Of a stretch of DNA of 64,000 nucleotides, positions 16,560-27,135 are shown piece after piece (position 1 is the first letter of the stretch; each line of letters begins with the position of its first letter). Source of the stretch: Aerococcaceae bacterium DSM 111022. GTDB taxonomy: Bacteria; Bacillota; Bacilli; Lactobacillales; Aerococcaceae. The translations under genes and the position numbers were made by a program. A model generated the notes under the pieces. It ran no database searches, was not told where the DNA came from, and worked only from the letters and a program-made list of their open reading frames with translations. The DNA lies in assembly GCA_015863195.1 (NCBI GenBank), contig JACBXO010000003.1, forward strand, positions 209,533 to 273,532, given 5' to 3'.

Positions 16560-17252
16560 ATGGATAAGACACACATTTTGTCACTAGGCTTATTTGGATA
16601 TAATCGCAGTCAAGTCGATACATTATTAAATGAGCGAAATTCAAAAATCAACGAGCTAGAAACGCAAGTTGAGACTTTGACTAAAGAATTATCAGAAGCA
16701 AAAGAGGCATTAGTGCACTTTGAGGAACTTGAACAGGCACTAACGGATGGTATTTTAGATGCTCGTATTAAAGGACAAGAAATTGTTGATAATTCTCAAA
16801 TGGAAGCAAAACAATTAATTGATAACACAAATGAACAAGTTGTCCAATATAAAGAAGAATTCGTACATCATAGCCGTGAGTTAGTAACAAGTGGCTCAAG
16901 CTTACGCAGTGAACTGAATGATATGAAATCAAAAATGCAAGTCATTATTGATCAATATCAAACACTTCTGGATGAGACGGACTTTGATTCACTTTTCCCG
17001 AAAAAACAAGTGGATCGTTTAATCTTGCAAGTTGAGGATTATGAAACAGATGAATTGAATGAATTCACTGAACAACCTTTACCTCAAGAACCGCAATTAT
17101 CAGAAGATGAAAAATCAGAATTATCAAGATTAATTAGTGAAGTACTAGGAAATGAAATCTCTGATAATGAAAAAAATAATACAAAAAAACCTGAAAGAAA
17201 AGGTAATTTAGTAGATTTTACAACGCTAGCACGTAAAAATAATGAACAATGA
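16560..17252 (+). CDS. DivIVA-domain coiled-coil protein
   Basis: 230 residues from ATG 16560 with GAAAGGAG ahead; an earlier in-frame ATG at 16506 has no ribosome-binding site. The N-terminus has the DivIVA-type motif LFGYNRSQVDTLL, then a long heptad coiled coil (about 25-145) and an acidic, low-complexity tail. DivIVA relatives bind curved membrane and recruit division or cell-wall proteins. This one is shorter and more divergent than true DivIVA, so it may be a paralogue with another role. Confidence 0.65.
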   Translation: MDKTHILSLGLFGYNRSQVDTLLNERNSKINELETQVETLTKELSEAKEALVHFEELEQALTDGILDARIKGQEIVDNSQMEAKQLIDNTNEQVVQYKEEFVHHSRELVTSGSSLRSELNDMKSKMQVIIDQYQTLLDETDFDSLFPKKQVDRLILQVEDYETDELNEFTEQPLPQEPQLSEDEKSELSRLISEVLGNEISDNEKNNTKKPERKGNLVDFTTLARKNNEQ

Positions 17253-17282
17253 TTAAGGCGACTTAACCATTGTTCGTTTTTT
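17244..17282 (+). terminator. Terminator overlapping the DivIVA-like stop codon
   Basis: GAACAATG and TTAAG pair with CTTAA and CATTGTTC, followed by GTTTTTTC. Confidence 0.85.
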
Positions 17283-17301
17283 CTGTAAAGAAAGGATTAA
17301 T

Positions 17302-18885
17302 ATGTCGAATCATTTAGAACAAGAAACAAAAAAACGCCGTACCTTTGCGATTATTTCGCATCCGGATGCGGGTAAAACAACAATTACCGAACAGTTCTTA
17401 CTATTTAGTGGGGCGATTCGTGAGGCCGGTACGGTTAAAGCGAAAGGTAAAAAATCAAAGAAATTCGCAAAATCAGACTGGATGGAAATCGAGAAGCAAC
17501 GTGGTATTTCTGTGACCAGTTCGGTGATGCAAGTTGATTATGACGGTTTCCAAGTTAATATTTTAGATACTCCAGGACACGAGGATTTCTCAGAAGATAC
17601 CTACCGTACTTTAATGGCTGTCGATGCTGCCGTGATGGTAGTTGACTCTGGTAAGGGTATTGAGCCTCAAACTAAACGTTTATTCGAAGTTGTTAGCCAC
17701 CGAGGAATACCAGTTTTTACCTTTATGAATAAATTAGACCGTGACGGTCGTGAACCGCTTGATTTGGTGGATGAGTTGGAGGAAGTGTTAGGGATTGATG
17801 CTTATCCAATGAATTGGCCGATGGGTATGGGGAAAAACTTACTTGGTTTATATGACTTATATAATGAGCGTGTGGAATTGCGTAATACAGATGATGACGA
17901 AGATAGTCATTATCTTCCGTTAAATGAAGATGGTGAAGTTGAGGGCGATCACGCTTTTAAAGATTCGACTATTTATACGCAAGCGATGGAAGATGCTCAA
18001 TTGTTACATGAAGCGGGTAATGAATTTGATTTAGAAGCGATTAAAAATGGGAAATTGACACCTGTATTCTTTGGTTCTGCCTTAACTGGATTTGGTGTTC
18101 AAACATTCTTTGATGCTTTCGTCGATTTAGCGCCAGCGCCAAGTGCGATGGAAGACGAAAATGAATTGGAAATTGAACCAACTGACGAACAATTTACTGG
18201 TTTCATATTCAAAATTCAAGCCAATATGAATCCAGCTCACCGTGACCGAATTGCGTTTATTCGTATTGTGTCGGGTGAATTTGAAAAAGGGATTAATGTT
18301 ACTTTAGAGCGTACAGGTAAAACGCTGCGCTTAGCGCATACGACACAATTTATGGCGGATAGCCGTGAAGAAGTGGAGCATGCTTATGGTGGGGATATCA
18401 TCGGACTTTATGATACAGGTAACTTACAAATTGGGGATACCATTTACTCAGGTAAACGAAAAGTTAAATTCCCTGATTTACCACAATTTACGCCAGAATT
18501 ATTTATGCGTGTGGCACCGAAAAATGTGATGAAGCAAAAATCATTCCATAAAGGAATGGAGCAATTAATTCAAGAAGGTGCTATTCAATTATATAAAACA
18601 TATCATACTGAAGAGTATATTATTGGGGCTGTAGGACACTTACAGTTCGAGGTGTTCCAATATCGTTTACTACATGAATATAATGCGGAAGTTGATATGA
18701 CGCCAATGGGATCGAAGATTGCCCGTTGGATCAAACCAGAAGACTTGAATCCAAATATGTCTTCAAGCCGAAACTTATTAGTGAGAGACCGTTTTGATCG
18801 ACCAGTATTTTTATTTGAGAATACATTCGCGGAAAATTGGTTTAAAGATAAATATCCAGACGTTGAATTGGAATCATTGTTATAA
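17302..18885 (+). CDS. prfC: Peptide chain release factor 3 (RF3)
   Basis: 527 residues, full length. The GTPase has P-loop [13 protein letters not shown], the switch/G3 [16 protein letters not shown], and G4 [10 protein letters not shown]. The RF3-specific [15 protein letters not shown] follows the P-loop, separating it from EF-G. It recycles RF1 and RF2 from the ribosome after peptide release. GAAAGGATT precedes the ATG. It is monocistronic. Confidence 0.96.
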   Translation: MSNHLEQETKKRRTFAIISHPDAGKTTITEQFLLFSGAIREAGTVKAKGKKSKKFAKSDWMEIEKQRGISVTSSVMQVDYDGFQVNILDTPGHEDFSEDTYRTLMAVDAAVMVVDSGKGIEPQTKRLFEVVSHRGIPVFTFMNKLDRDGREPLDLVDELEEVLGIDAYPMNWPMGMGKNLLGLYDLYNERVELRNTDDDEDSHYLPLNEDGEVEGDHAFKDSTIYTQAMEDAQLLHEAGNEFDLEAIKNGKLTPVFFGSALTGFGVQTFFDAFVDLAPAPSAMEDENELEIEPTDEQFTGFIFKIQANMNPAHRDRIAFIRIVSGEFEKGINVTLERTGKTLRLAHTTQFMADSREEVEHAYGGDIIGLYDTGNLQIGDTIYSGKRKVKFPDLPQFTPELFMRVAPKNVMKQKSFHKGMEQLIQEGAIQLYKTYHTEEYIIGAVGHLQFEVFQYRLLHEYNAEVDMTPMGSKIARWIKPEDLNPNMSSSRNLLVRDRFDRPVFLFENTFAENWFKDKYPDVELESLL

Positions 18886-18894
18886 TACTTTGAA

Positions 18895-18923
18895 AGAGAC
18901 TGCTTTGGTGGTCTCTTTTTTTG
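18895..18923 (+). terminator. Terminator of prfC
   Basis: AGAGAC pairs with GTCTCT across a 10-nt loop, followed by TTTTTTTG. Confidence 0.75.
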
Positions 18924-19213
18924 TATTTAAAAATTGTGTTGGGGCTGGGCTTGGACAACAACTCAAAATAAATAAAACGCAAAAAAAACACTTCTTAAAA
19001 ACATTGATTTTATGCGGTTTTTAGTTCAACTAAGTTTAGAATATTTTGCGAAATCGACTTTTTATCCAACACCAATACTAACAGTATTAGATCCATCTTT
19101 TGAGGAGACTTAAACATTACGTATTTTATGTATTACATATTCTACCCTAATTATGAAAAGTTATATTATACTGAAGGAGAAGAGACGCTATAACAAAACA
19201 GGATGGTGATGGT

Positions 19214-20044
19214 ATGGGAAACATTCAAGTGATCGATTCATTTATCGAAGGGAAAATTTTGCCTGAAAAATGTGAAGATGCTTATGTCGTGACAGAAGAC
19301 TTTGTAGCGGTGATTGATGGTGTAACGTCGAAAACACCTTTCGAGCATAAAGGGAAAACGACCGGGCGTTTAGGAAGTGAAATTGTCTCTGAGGTAATCC
19401 GTAATATCAAAGCAGATGCGAACATTACAGAAATTAATCAAGCAGTCAATGAAGCGTTCGAGGCATTTTATGAAAAGGTTGATTTTCCTTATGATCCATA
19501 TGTGGAAGAACTTCAAGCGGCTGCGATTATTTATTCAAGGCACCATCACACTATTTGGTTAATCGGCGACTGCATGGGATTGTCGAACGGTTTATTCATG
19601 TCTAACCCAAAACGTTCGGATGTTGTCTTGGAAGAGTTAAGGTCACTCTTGTGGTGGTTTAATCATGAACGCAGTGACGTTTTAAAATATGACCCAGACC
19701 AAAGTGACCGCGGTCGTGAAATTGTGACACCTTGGGATACACAGGCACGTCAGTTTTGTAATGACGACAGCACGCCATTTGGTTATTCCGTTTTTAACGG
19801 TGAAATGATTCCTGAATCTCTCATCAAAACATATAAACTAGATGATTCGATGACAGAAATTGCGCTTTGTTCAGATGGTTACCCCAAAATTTTTGATACA
19901 CTAGAAGAAACTGAAGCATACTTACAAAAAGTATTAGAAGAGGACCCGAACAGTGTCGACATTAATCCACGTCAAAAAGGGATATTACCTGGTCAAAAAA
20001 ATTATGACGACCGAACTTATATTTCTTTTCAGGTTAAAAGGTAG
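19214..20044 (+). CDS. PP2C-like (PPM family) phosphatase, stand-alone
   Basis: 276 residues. Four acidic PPM motifs are recognisable in order: EDAY near 22, VIDGVTS at about 34-40, LIGDC at about 117-121, CSDGYP at about 216-221 and a final YDDRTYI near 265. These carry the metal-binding aspartates of PP2C enzymes. It is not beside a Ser/Thr kinase of the PrkC type, so it is not the usual cell-wall stp gene, and its substrate is unknown. Start: ATG at 19214 with GGATGGTGATGG ahead, a weak ribosome-binding site. It is monocistronic. Confidence 0.75.
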   Translation: MGNIQVIDSFIEGKILPEKCEDAYVVTEDFVAVIDGVTSKTPFEHKGKTTGRLGSEIVSEVIRNIKADANITEINQAVNEAFEAFYEKVDFPYDPYVEELQAAAIIYSRHHHTIWLIGDCMGLSNGLFMSNPKRSDVVLEELRSLLWWFNHERSDVLKYDPDQSDRGREIVTPWDTQARQFCNDDSTPFGYSVFNGEMIPESLIKTYKLDDSMTEIALCSDGYPKIFDTLEETEAYLQKVLEEDPNSVDINPRQKGILPGQKNYDDRTYISFQVKR

Positions 20045-20244
20045 TTTTAGGATTAGTTAAAACTCCGATTTAAATGCGCAAAATGGAAGAAGTGGAAGAT
20101 CTTACCAGAGATAATTAAGCACAATTGTGCGCGTAGCTAAAATATGTGAAGATTTTTAATCATAATAAAGTTAAGTTAATGATGAAAGCGTCTAACTTCA
20201 CTTGAAAGAATGTGAAAGCTTATTCAATTTTGTGGGTAAAGTGC

Positions 20245-20273
20245 TTTCATTCCTTTCCAATTTTCGTTATAAT
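20245..20273 (+). promoter_or_regulatory. Promoter of ptsHI
   Basis: TTTCAT (20245-20250), 17-bp spacer, TATAAT (20268-20273). A weak cre-like palindrome, TGAAAGCTTATTCA (20213-20226, two departures from consensus), lies 19 bp upstream. I would not claim CcpA control from it alone. The leader carries a small TTGCG..CGCAA hairpin near 20304-20318. Confidence 0.65.
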
Positions 20274-20369
20274 AGACTTAAGTCTAGGAAGGACGAGAGG
20301 TACTTGCGGTAAACGCAATTACACAAGGAACAGTCATTGTTCAAAAAATAGATAAAAGGAGTGTCCATT

Positions 20370-20636
20370 ATGGAAAAGAAAGATTTTAATATTACTGCAG
20401 AAACAGGTATTCATGCGCGTCCAGCTACTTTATTAGTTCAAGCTGCGAGCAAATTTGGTTCAGATATCAATTTAGAGTATAAAGGTAAATCAGTAAACCT
20501 TAAATCTATCATGGGTGTTATGTCTTTAGGTGTTGGTCAAGGCGCGGACGTGACTATTACAGCTGAAGGTGACGACGAAGCAGAAGCAATTGCTGCAATC
20601 GAAGAAACTATGAAAAAAGAGGGATTATCTGAATAA
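20370..20636 (+). CDS. ptsH: Phosphocarrier protein HPr
   Basis: 88 residues from ATG 20370 (AAAGGAG ahead; the GTG at 20361 overlaps that site). The catalytic His15 lies in TGIHARPAT and the regulatory Ser46 in KSIMGVMSL, both at canonical positions. It carries phosphate from EI to sugar EIIA domains and, when Ser46 is phosphorylated, works with CcpA. Its stop codon overlaps the ptsI start by one base. Confidence 0.97.
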   Translation: MEKKDFNITAETGIHARPATLLVQAASKFGSDINLEYKGKSVNLKSIMGVMSLGVGQGADVTITAEGDDEAEAIAAIEETMKKEGLSE

Positions 20637-22366
20637 TGGCAACTGAAAAAATTACTGGAATTGCCGCAAGTGATGGTATTGCCATTGCACCAGTATATCT
20701 ATTAGCTGAGCCTGATTTATCTTTCGATACTAAATCAATTGACGATGTTGCTAGTGAAGTGGCACGTGTTGATTCAGCTGTTGAACAAGCTACGTCTGAA
20801 ATTACAGTTATCCGTAATACGGCGGCTGAGTCATTAGGTGAAGAGGAAGCGCAAGTTTTCGATGCTCACTTAATGTTTTTATCAGATCCGGAGTTTGTGG
20901 GACAAGTTAAAACTAAAGTAGAAGATGAGAAGGTAAACGCAGAATCTGCATTAAAAGAAGTTTCTGAAATGTTTATCATGATGTTCTCTTCTATGGAAGA
21001 CAACCCATATATGCAAGAACGTGCGGCCGATGTTCGCGACGTTTCAGAGCGTATTATGGCGGCTTTATTAGGTGTGAAATTACCAAGCCCTGCAACGATT
21101 TCTGAAGAAGTAATTGTCGTAGCGCATGACTTAACACCAAGTGACACAGCTCAATTGAACAAACAATTTGTTAAAGCTTTTGTTACTAATATTGGTGGAC
21201 GTACATCGCATTCTGCGATTATGGCACGTTCTTTAGAAATTCCTGCTATCGTTGGTACAGGATCTATTTTAAATTCTGTGAAAGATGGCCAAATGATTAT
21301 CGTTGATGCACTTGAAGGGGAAGTTATTACAAACCCAACAGCAGACGATATTGTGGAATATGAAGCAAAAGCCAAAGCTTATGAAGATCAAAAAGCTGAG
21401 TGGGCTAAATTAGTCGATTCACAAACTACAACTAAAGATGGTCATCATGTTGAATTAGCAGCAAATATTGGAACGCCAAAAGATGCTGAAGGTGCTGTAG
21501 CTAACGGTGCTGAAGGTATTGGTTTATACCGTACAGAGTTCCTATATATGGACTCTGCTGATTTCCCAACAGAAGATGAGCAATATGATGCATATAAAGC
21601 GGTATTAGAAGCAATGGATGGTAAACCAGTTATTGTTCGTACAATGGACATTGGTGGTGATAAAGAATTACCTTATCTTGAATTACCAGAAGAGATGAAC
21701 CCATTCTTAGGCTACCGTGCTATTCGTATTTCTTTAGATCAACAAGATATGTTTAGAACGCAATTACGTGCATTATTACGTGCGTCTGTTCACGGACAAT
21801 TACGTATTATGTTCCCAATGATTGCGACTTTACCAGAATTCCGTGAAGCTAAAGAAATTTTATTATCTGTCAAAGAAGAATTAATTAATGAAGGTGTAGA
21901 GGTTTCTGATGATATCCAAGTAGGTATCATGGTTGAAATCCCTGCTGCAGCAATGTTAGCAGACCAATTCGCAAAAGAAGTTGACTTCTTCTCAATTGGT
22001 ACAAACGACTTAATTCAATATTCTATGGCAGCGGACCGTATGAATGAAAATGTGTCATACTTATACCAACCTTACAACCCATCAATCTTACGTTTAATCA
22101 AAAATGTTATTGATGCTTCTCACGCAGAAGGTAAATGGACTGGTATGTGTGGAGAGATGGCCGGCGACCAAATCGCTGCTCCAATCCTATTAGGTCTTGG
22201 ACTAGATGAATTCTCAATGAGTGCATCAAGCGTCTTGAAAACACGTAGTTTATTCAGCAAATTAAACAAATCAGACATGGAAGTTTTAGCTAACAAAGCG
22301 ATCACTGAAACAACAACAAACGAAGAAGTTATCGCATTAGTTGGAGAAGCTCTAGCTGATATTTAA
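20636..22366 (+). CDS. ptsI: PTS enzyme I (phosphoenolpyruvate-protein phosphotransferase)
   Basis: 576 residues, full length. The active-site His is in [13 protein letters not shown] (about 190). The PEP-binding domain has [13 protein letters not shown] and the Cys-containing [13 protein letters not shown] near the C-terminus. It takes phosphate from PEP and passes it to HPr in the cytoplasm. The ATGA-type overlap with ptsH gives translational coupling. Confidence 0.97.
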   Translation: MATEKITGIAASDGIAIAPVYLLAEPDLSFDTKSIDDVASEVARVDSAVEQATSEITVIRNTAAESLGEEEAQVFDAHLMFLSDPEFVGQVKTKVEDEKVNAESALKEVSEMFIMMFSSMEDNPYMQERAADVRDVSERIMAALLGVKLPSPATISEEVIVVAHDLTPSDTAQLNKQFVKAFVTNIGGRTSHSAIMARSLEIPAIVGTGSILNSVKDGQMIIVDALEGEVITNPTADDIVEYEAKAKAYEDQKAEWAKLVDSQTTTKDGHHVELAANIGTPKDAEGAVANGAEGIGLYRTEFLYMDSADFPTEDEQYDAYKAVLEAMDGKPVIVRTMDIGGDKELPYLELPEEMNPFLGYRAIRISLDQQDMFRTQLRALLRASVHGQLRIMFPMIATLPEFREAKEILLSVKEELINEGVEVSDDIQVGIMVEIPAAAMLADQFAKEVDFFSIGTNDLIQYSMAADRMNENVSYLYQPYNPSILRLIKNVIDASHAEGKWTGMCGEMAGDQIAAPILLGLGLDEFSMSASSVLKTRSLFSKLNKSDMEVLANKAITETTTNEEVIALVGEALADI

Positions 22367-22387
22367 TTTCATAAATAAATCTATCAA

Positions 22388-22418
22388 TTCTCCCGAACTC
22401 AGTTCGGGGGAATTTTTC
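22388..22418 (+). terminator. Terminator of ptsHI
   Basis: TTC.CCCGAAC pairs with GTTCGGG.GAA, followed by TTTTTC. Confidence 0.88.
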
Positions 22419-22562
22419 TTTTCTTTAGGAAAGTATGGCAGAGGTATTGAAGATGGTTGACGAGGTATTAATGTTTGGTTGAAAAATTGAGAAGAGAGAC
22501 GAATCTTCTCTCTTCGAACATCGATTTGTTTACATCTCAAAAGCTCTGCGAAATATCTGGAA

Positions 22563-22710
22563 AGCTTCACTGATTGCGAAGCTATACTGATTGAGCGGAA
22601 CGCACCTTCGCGATTCGCGAAGGTGCGGCCAACTAATTTTGAGCAGCTTCACGAATTGTGAAGGTATGTTAACTTGAGACGAGAAAGCTTCTCGAACTGT
22701 GAAGGTATTC
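22563..22710. repeat. Tandem palindrome array, 41-bp units (array 8)
   Basis: Palindromes of about 21 bp begin at 22563, 22604, 22645 and 22686, exactly 41 bp apart. All have the form (A)GCTTCNC-loop-GNGAAG(C/G)T with 5-nt loops. The unit at 22604 has a GC-rich version (CCTTCGCG / CGCGAAGG) in which both arms changed together. The rest of the 22419-22937 gap holds a hairpin near 22490 and two CCATACTTT motifs (22428, 22769), but no gene. Confidence 0.8.
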
Positions 22711-22937
22711 TCCGCAGAGTTACCAATTTCCTTTTGCGCCAGCAACAACACTGACAACAATTCAACCACCATACTTTTCCTAAAATAAGCAATCGTTAGT
22801 TTCGCAAAGTGTTAAAATTTCATTGTTTAGTCACATTTGTTTGCTAAACTAAGGTGAATAAAAATAAATCAAACTTAGGGCGTAGTGTAATTGGCGCCGT
22901 TTAGTATAAAATAAAAGCAACCATAGGAGGTGTGCTT

Positions 22938-25064
22938 GTGGCAAAACGTGAAGAATTGATGTCCAAATGGTCGGAAATTTGGGCAAATATAAAAGTTTTA
23001 TGGATCTATTATCGAGGTTGGAAGTGGCTGATTTTTCTAGGGCTATCTTTTGGCTTAATTTTAAGTACTTATCTTGTGATTTTAGCAAAAACAACGAGCG
23101 TTGAAACTCTGCAAGACGCATTGAAGAGTGAGACGATTGTGTATTCGGCTTATGATGAAGAGGCCGGGAAATTGAATGGGCAAAAAGGGACTTATGTCGA
23201 CTTGGAGGCTATTTCTGATCCGCTGATTCAAACCGTCATCAACACGGAAGACCGGCGATTCTACGAACATAATGGATATGACCTCAGAGGGATTGCCCGT
23301 GCGGCGGTGCGTGTGTTGATAAACCGCGACACGTCAGGCGGGGGTGGGAGTACGCTGACGCAACAGTTGGCCAAAAACGCCTTCCTGGTCCAAGACCAGA
23401 CGCTGCAACGTAAAGCGAAAGAGTTATTTTTATCGCTTGAAATAGAAAAGGTATACGACAAGGATCAAATTTTAGAAATGTATTTAAATCACAGTTACTT
23501 CGGAAACGGGGTCTGGGGCGTGGAAGATGCTTCCCAAAAATATTTCGGGCATCCAGCGAGCATGCTAGATTGGAACGAAGCAGCTGTACTAACCGGGATG
23601 TTAAAAGGGCCTTCGATCTTCAACCCCATAGATGACTATGATGCAGCGATTGACCGACGAAATGTTGTGCTCGATTCATTGAGTGGACAAGGTGTACTTT
23701 CCGCTCAGGATACGGAGTATTTAAAACAGCAGCCAATCACGCTTTATGATAACTACTATGCAGAGGATAATTATACTTATCCATACTACTTCGATGCGGT
23801 TATCAATGAAGCAATTAATGTGGCGGATATTCCGGAAGATGATTTGCTTTCAAAAGGATACCGTATTTATACGCATTTAGATCCAGGTTATCAAAATGCA
23901 TTAGACCAGTCTTATTATAATGACTGGATGTTCCCGGATTCAGGGTCTGATGAACCACAAGTTCAAAGTGCCAGTATTGTACTTGATTCAGAAACGGGTG
24001 GAGTGGCGGCCGTTTATGGTGGGCGCGGTGAATATACTTACCGCGGGTTTAACCGAGCGACGGATATGAGACGGTCACCGGGTTCAACGATTAAGCCATT
24101 AGCTGTTTATGTACCAGCACTTGAAGCGGGTTATAATGTGAATTCAAATATTCCTGACGTCGTTCGTGGTTATGGGTCAAATGACTATACACCAGAAAAC
24201 TATGACCTTCAAACGGCTCCATCAGGAGAAGTTGAAATGTGGTATGCCATTGCGCAAAGTAAAAATACGTCAGCCGTTCATTTAATGGATGAGTTAGGGA
24301 TTGATAAAGCTGTTTCTAAATTAAAACAATTTGGTATTCCAGTTTTAGATGAAGATAAGAGTTTAACATTAGCGCTTGGAGCGTTTGCTCAAGGGGTTAC
24401 GGTTCAAGAATTAGCGGGAGCTTATCAAGCATTTGCTAATGACGGAGTACGTCATGAATCAAGCTTTATCCGCCGAATCGAAGATTCGCAGGGGAATGTA
24501 GTTTATTCAAATGAAAGTCCAACCCGTCATAAAGTAATGACAACCAATGTCGCCGCTGATATGACAAGTATGATGTTAGACACATTTGGAGGCTACGGAA
24601 CAAGTTATGGTGCAGGGCCTGATTATGGTCAAATCGCAGGTAAATCTGGTTCAACAGAAGTTGGAGATGGAAGTATGGAAACCCGTGACCGCTGGTTAGT
24701 GGGTTACACACCAGACTTTGTCGTTGCCACTTGGGTTGGATTGGACGAATTAGGTGGCACTTCGTTGGATGAGTTAATGCCAAATGGTATGGGTACTTTA
24801 TTTAATCAACAAACAACCAATTTAATGGCCGCTTCACCACAAACAGCTTTCACTGTTCCAATGGCTTCACAAATGACCTCTGATACAAATAATGTCTCGA
24901 GTTCAAGTTGGCAAGATCAAACGGGTGAACAATTGGACAATATTGCTAATTGGTTTGGTGAAAACGCTGGTCCAGCTTGGGAAGAAATTAAAGAAGGCGC
25001 AAGCAATCTGATTGATGAAGGTGTCTACTGGTTCCAACAACAAGATTTCCAATTGCCGTTTTAG
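22938..25064 (+). CDS. Class A penicillin-binding protein (bifunctional glycosyltransferase/transpeptidase)
   Basis: About 708 residues from GTG 22938, 7 bp after AGGAGG; the GTG at 22932 is too close to that site. There is a short cytoplasmic tail and one membrane anchor (about 30-55). The GT51 domain follows with EDRRFYEHNGYD, GGSTLTQQLAKN and the KAKELFLSLEIEK segment. The transpeptidase carries SPGSTIKP (catalytic Ser), SKN and KSGST motifs. It polymerises and cross-links peptidoglycan at the outer face. It is of the PBP1A/PBP2A type. The C-terminal tail is rich in Gln, Trp and acidic residues and lacks a PASTA domain. Confidence 0.93.
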   Translation: MAKREELMSKWSEIWANIKVLWIYYRGWKWLIFLGLSFGLILSTYLVILAKTTSVETLQDALKSETIVYSAYDEEAGKLNGQKGTYVDLEAISDPLIQTVINTEDRRFYEHNGYDLRGIARAAVRVLINRDTSGGGGSTLTQQLAKNAFLVQDQTLQRKAKELFLSLEIEKVYDKDQILEMYLNHSYFGNGVWGVEDASQKYFGHPASMLDWNEAAVLTGMLKGPSIFNPIDDYDAAIDRRNVVLDSLSGQGVLSAQDTEYLKQQPITLYDNYYAEDNYTYPYYFDAVINEAINVADIPEDDLLSKGYRIYTHLDPGYQNALDQSYYNDWMFPDSGSDEPQVQSASIVLDSETGGVAAVYGGRGEYTYRGFNRATDMRRSPGSTIKPLAVYVPALEAGYNVNSNIPDVVRGYGSNDYTPENYDLQTAPSGEVEMWYAIAQSKNTSAVHLMDELGIDKAVSKLKQFGIPVLDEDKSLTLALGAFAQGVTVQELAGAYQAFANDGVRHESSFIRRIEDSQGNVVYSNESPTRHKVMTTNVAADMTSMMLDTFGGYGTSYGAGPDYGQIAGKSGSTEVGDGSMETRDRWLVGYTPDFVVATWVGLDELGGTSLDELMPNGMGTLFNQQTTNLMAASPQTAFTVPMASQMTSDTNNVSSSSWQDQTGEQLDNIANWFGENAGPAWEEIKEGASNLIDEGVYWFQQQDFQLPF

Positions 25065-25080
25065 TTAATATTATTTTATA

Positions 25081-25124
25081 AAAAACGAAGGTTTTCAGAT
25101 TACAACTGAAACCTTCGTTTTTTT
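25081..25124 (+). terminator. Terminator of the class A PBP gene
   Basis: AACGAAGGTTT pairs with AAACCTTCGTT, followed by TTTTTTG. Confidence 0.88.
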
Positions 25125-25270
25125 GTTTGCTGGGTTAATTGTGATCGGAGTTACAATTCTCTGGTAAAGTCACTCGGTGAGATTGCATTTACGGTATACT
25201 TTTAAAAAAATAAGAATAATTTTCCACTTTTTGAGATTTTTTGTTTATTTATAAGGGGAGGTGTAATTTG

Positions 25271-26140
25271 ATGAAAAGAGAAAGATCCAATTTGTTGAAA
25301 TTATTATTGGCTTTGAATAAGCGGATGTACTTTGATGATGCTTTGTTTTGGGAGGTGAACCACTATGAATTGGGTTATCAGTATGAATGTTCGACAGATG
25401 AGTTGTTTGAAAAAGGCGACTGGTTGATGATAAAGGGGTTGAGTTTGACTGATAAAGGTAAGTTTTTGGTGCAAATGGATTTGTTGGTCCTAACGGGCGA
25501 TAAACTTTTATTGTATGAGGAGAAGGCATATAGTCAGCCGGCTAATGATTGCCAGGATGGCACCATCGAATTTTCTGCAGGTGGGAAAAGGTACACGCAT
25601 CCTTTGGAGCAAGTCAAAGACGCGCATAGAAAGTTGGAACATGTATTAAAAGGTTTGGATATTCCGCTGGAAGTTGAGTCTTATGCTTTATTGACTCATC
25701 CAAATTGTTACATTTATAATCTTCCTGCGTGGACGAAAAATCTTTTAATCCAGAGTCAAATTGAAAAACACATTGACGAGCAAATGAAAAAGCGCCAGAC
25801 ACCAACTTCTTTGACCAAAGTTTATCAAGAAAAGTTACTCGCTTTGCACCATGATATTAGCGAGTATAATTCAATCGTTCCTGAATATAATTATAATAAA
25901 TTACAAAAAATTGTGAAATGTCCCCAGTGTTTTGGTGTGATTGACCAAATACCTAAAAGCAAGCAGCACATGACTTGCCCGTGGTGTAAAGACAAAATAA
26001 TCATTGCCAATATTGTCAGAATGGCTTTTGATGACTATAAAATCCTGTTCAATCAAAAGCCAACCGCCGCTGAAATGTATCATTGGTGCGGCGGAATTTT
26101 TAGTAAAATCAGAATTCAAAAAATACTTTATGAAAAGTAG
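25271..26140 (+). CDS. NERD (nuclease-related) domain protein with C-terminal zinc ribbon
   Basis: About 289 residues from ATG 25271 (GGGGAGGTG ahead). A nuclease-related fold is suggested by QMDLLVLTGDKLLLYEEKAYS (about 70-90), which has the acidic and Lys residues of the NERD core. A Cys4 segment CPQCFGV..CPWCKD follows near residues 220-250. The family is linked to DNA processing and its role is mostly unknown. It is monocistronic and followed directly by the longest palindrome array in the window. Confidence 0.65.
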   Translation: MKRERSNLLKLLLALNKRMYFDDALFWEVNHYELGYQYECSTDELFEKGDWLMIKGLSLTDKGKFLVQMDLLVLTGDKLLLYEEKAYSQPANDCQDGTIEFSAGGKRYTHPLEQVKDAHRKLEHVLKGLDIPLEVESYALLTHPNCYIYNLPAWTKNLLIQSQIEKHIDEQMKKRQTPTSLTKVYQEKLLALHHDISEYNSIVPEYNYNKLQKIVKCPQCFGVIDQIPKSKQHMTCPWCKDKIIIANIVRMAFDDYKILFNQKPTAAEMYHWCGGIFSKIRIQKILYEK

Positions 26141-26223
26141 GGTAGAGGTGATTTGGATGCTAACTGCGATCGGAGTAGGTAGTAGTAATGAGAATGTATA
26201 ATAACTGCGCTGCGATTTTGGAG

Positions 26224-26955
26224 AAGTTACACGCAATCGCTGAATCGTATAAGTTGTAGGCATAAAAATTCGAGAAGTTATACGTAATCGCGGAAACGTA
26301 TAACTTGTAGGTATAAAAATTTGAGAAGTTATACGCAACTGCGAAATCGTATAAGTTGTAGGCATAAAAATTCGAGAAGTTATACGCAACAGCTGAATCG
26401 TATAACTTGTAGGTATAAAAATTCGAGAAGTTATACGCAATCGCGGAATCGTATAACTTGTAGGTATAAAAATTCGAGAAGTTATACGCAATCGCGGAAT
26501 CATATAACTTGTAGGTATAAAAATTCGAGAAGTTATACGCAACTGCTGAAACGTATAACTTGTAGATATAAAAATTCGAGAAGTTATACGAAACTGCGGA
26601 ATCGTATAACTTGTAGGTATAAAAATTTGAGAAGTTATACGCAACTGCTGAAACGTATAACTTGTAGGCATAAAAATTTGAGAAGTTATATGCAACTGCG
26701 GAATCGTATAACTTGTAGGTATAAAAATTCGAGAAGTTATACGCAACAGCTGAATCGTATAAGTTGTAGGCATAAAAATTCGAGAAGTTATACGAAACTG
26801 CGAAAACGTATAACTTGTAGGCATAAAAATTCGAGAAGTTATACGAACGTATAATAATTTTCTTTTTGAGGCAGAGAAGTTATACGAAACTGAGGAATCG
26901 TATAATAACTAGCCTCGATTCCACAAGATGTTATACGTTCACATAACAACTGAGA
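26224..26955. repeat. Tandem palindrome array, 51-bp units, about 15 copies (array 2)
   Basis: Left arms AAGTTATACG start at 26224, then every 51 bp without exception to 26836 (13 units). A 41-bp unit (26836-26876) follows, another 51-bp unit at 26877, and a decayed one near 26928. Each unit is a 10-bp arm, 12-nt loop (such as CAATCGCGGAAT, CAACTGCTGAAA or CAACAGCTGAAT), a 10-bp arm CGTATAACTT and a 19-bp linker TGTAGGTATAAAAATTCGA. The loops vary more than the stems. The stem is the same as in array 1, 16 kb away. No gene is seen in 26141-27135. Confidence 0.95.
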
Positions 26956-27135
26956 CAAGATTCGGAGTTACTATTCAATACAGTCAAAAATCGTGGGTAC
27001 TTTGAGAACAAAAACAAGACAGGAACAGCATTGCGAAGGGTGGAATACTTTCGCCAAATTATTTCCCTTAATTCACCGGTATTGATTGATAATGGGGAGT
27101 GAAATTTGATATTATAGATAGGAAAGGGTGAGTAT

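Noticed and set aside
20213..20226. CcpA-binding cre site upstream of ptsH
   Set aside because: It has two departures from the core consensus and lies upstream of the -35. Not strong enough to claim.
26321..26854. Long open frames on both strands across array 2 (177 and 307 residues)
   Set aside because: They exist because 51 is divisible by three. There is no ribosome-binding site, and the 17-residue repeats simply mirror the DNA repeat. The minus-strand frame also runs into the NERD gene.
26224..26955. CRISPR array
   Set aside because: Unit length is constant and the parts between palindromes are themselves repeated, so there are no unique spacers. No cas genes are present in the window.
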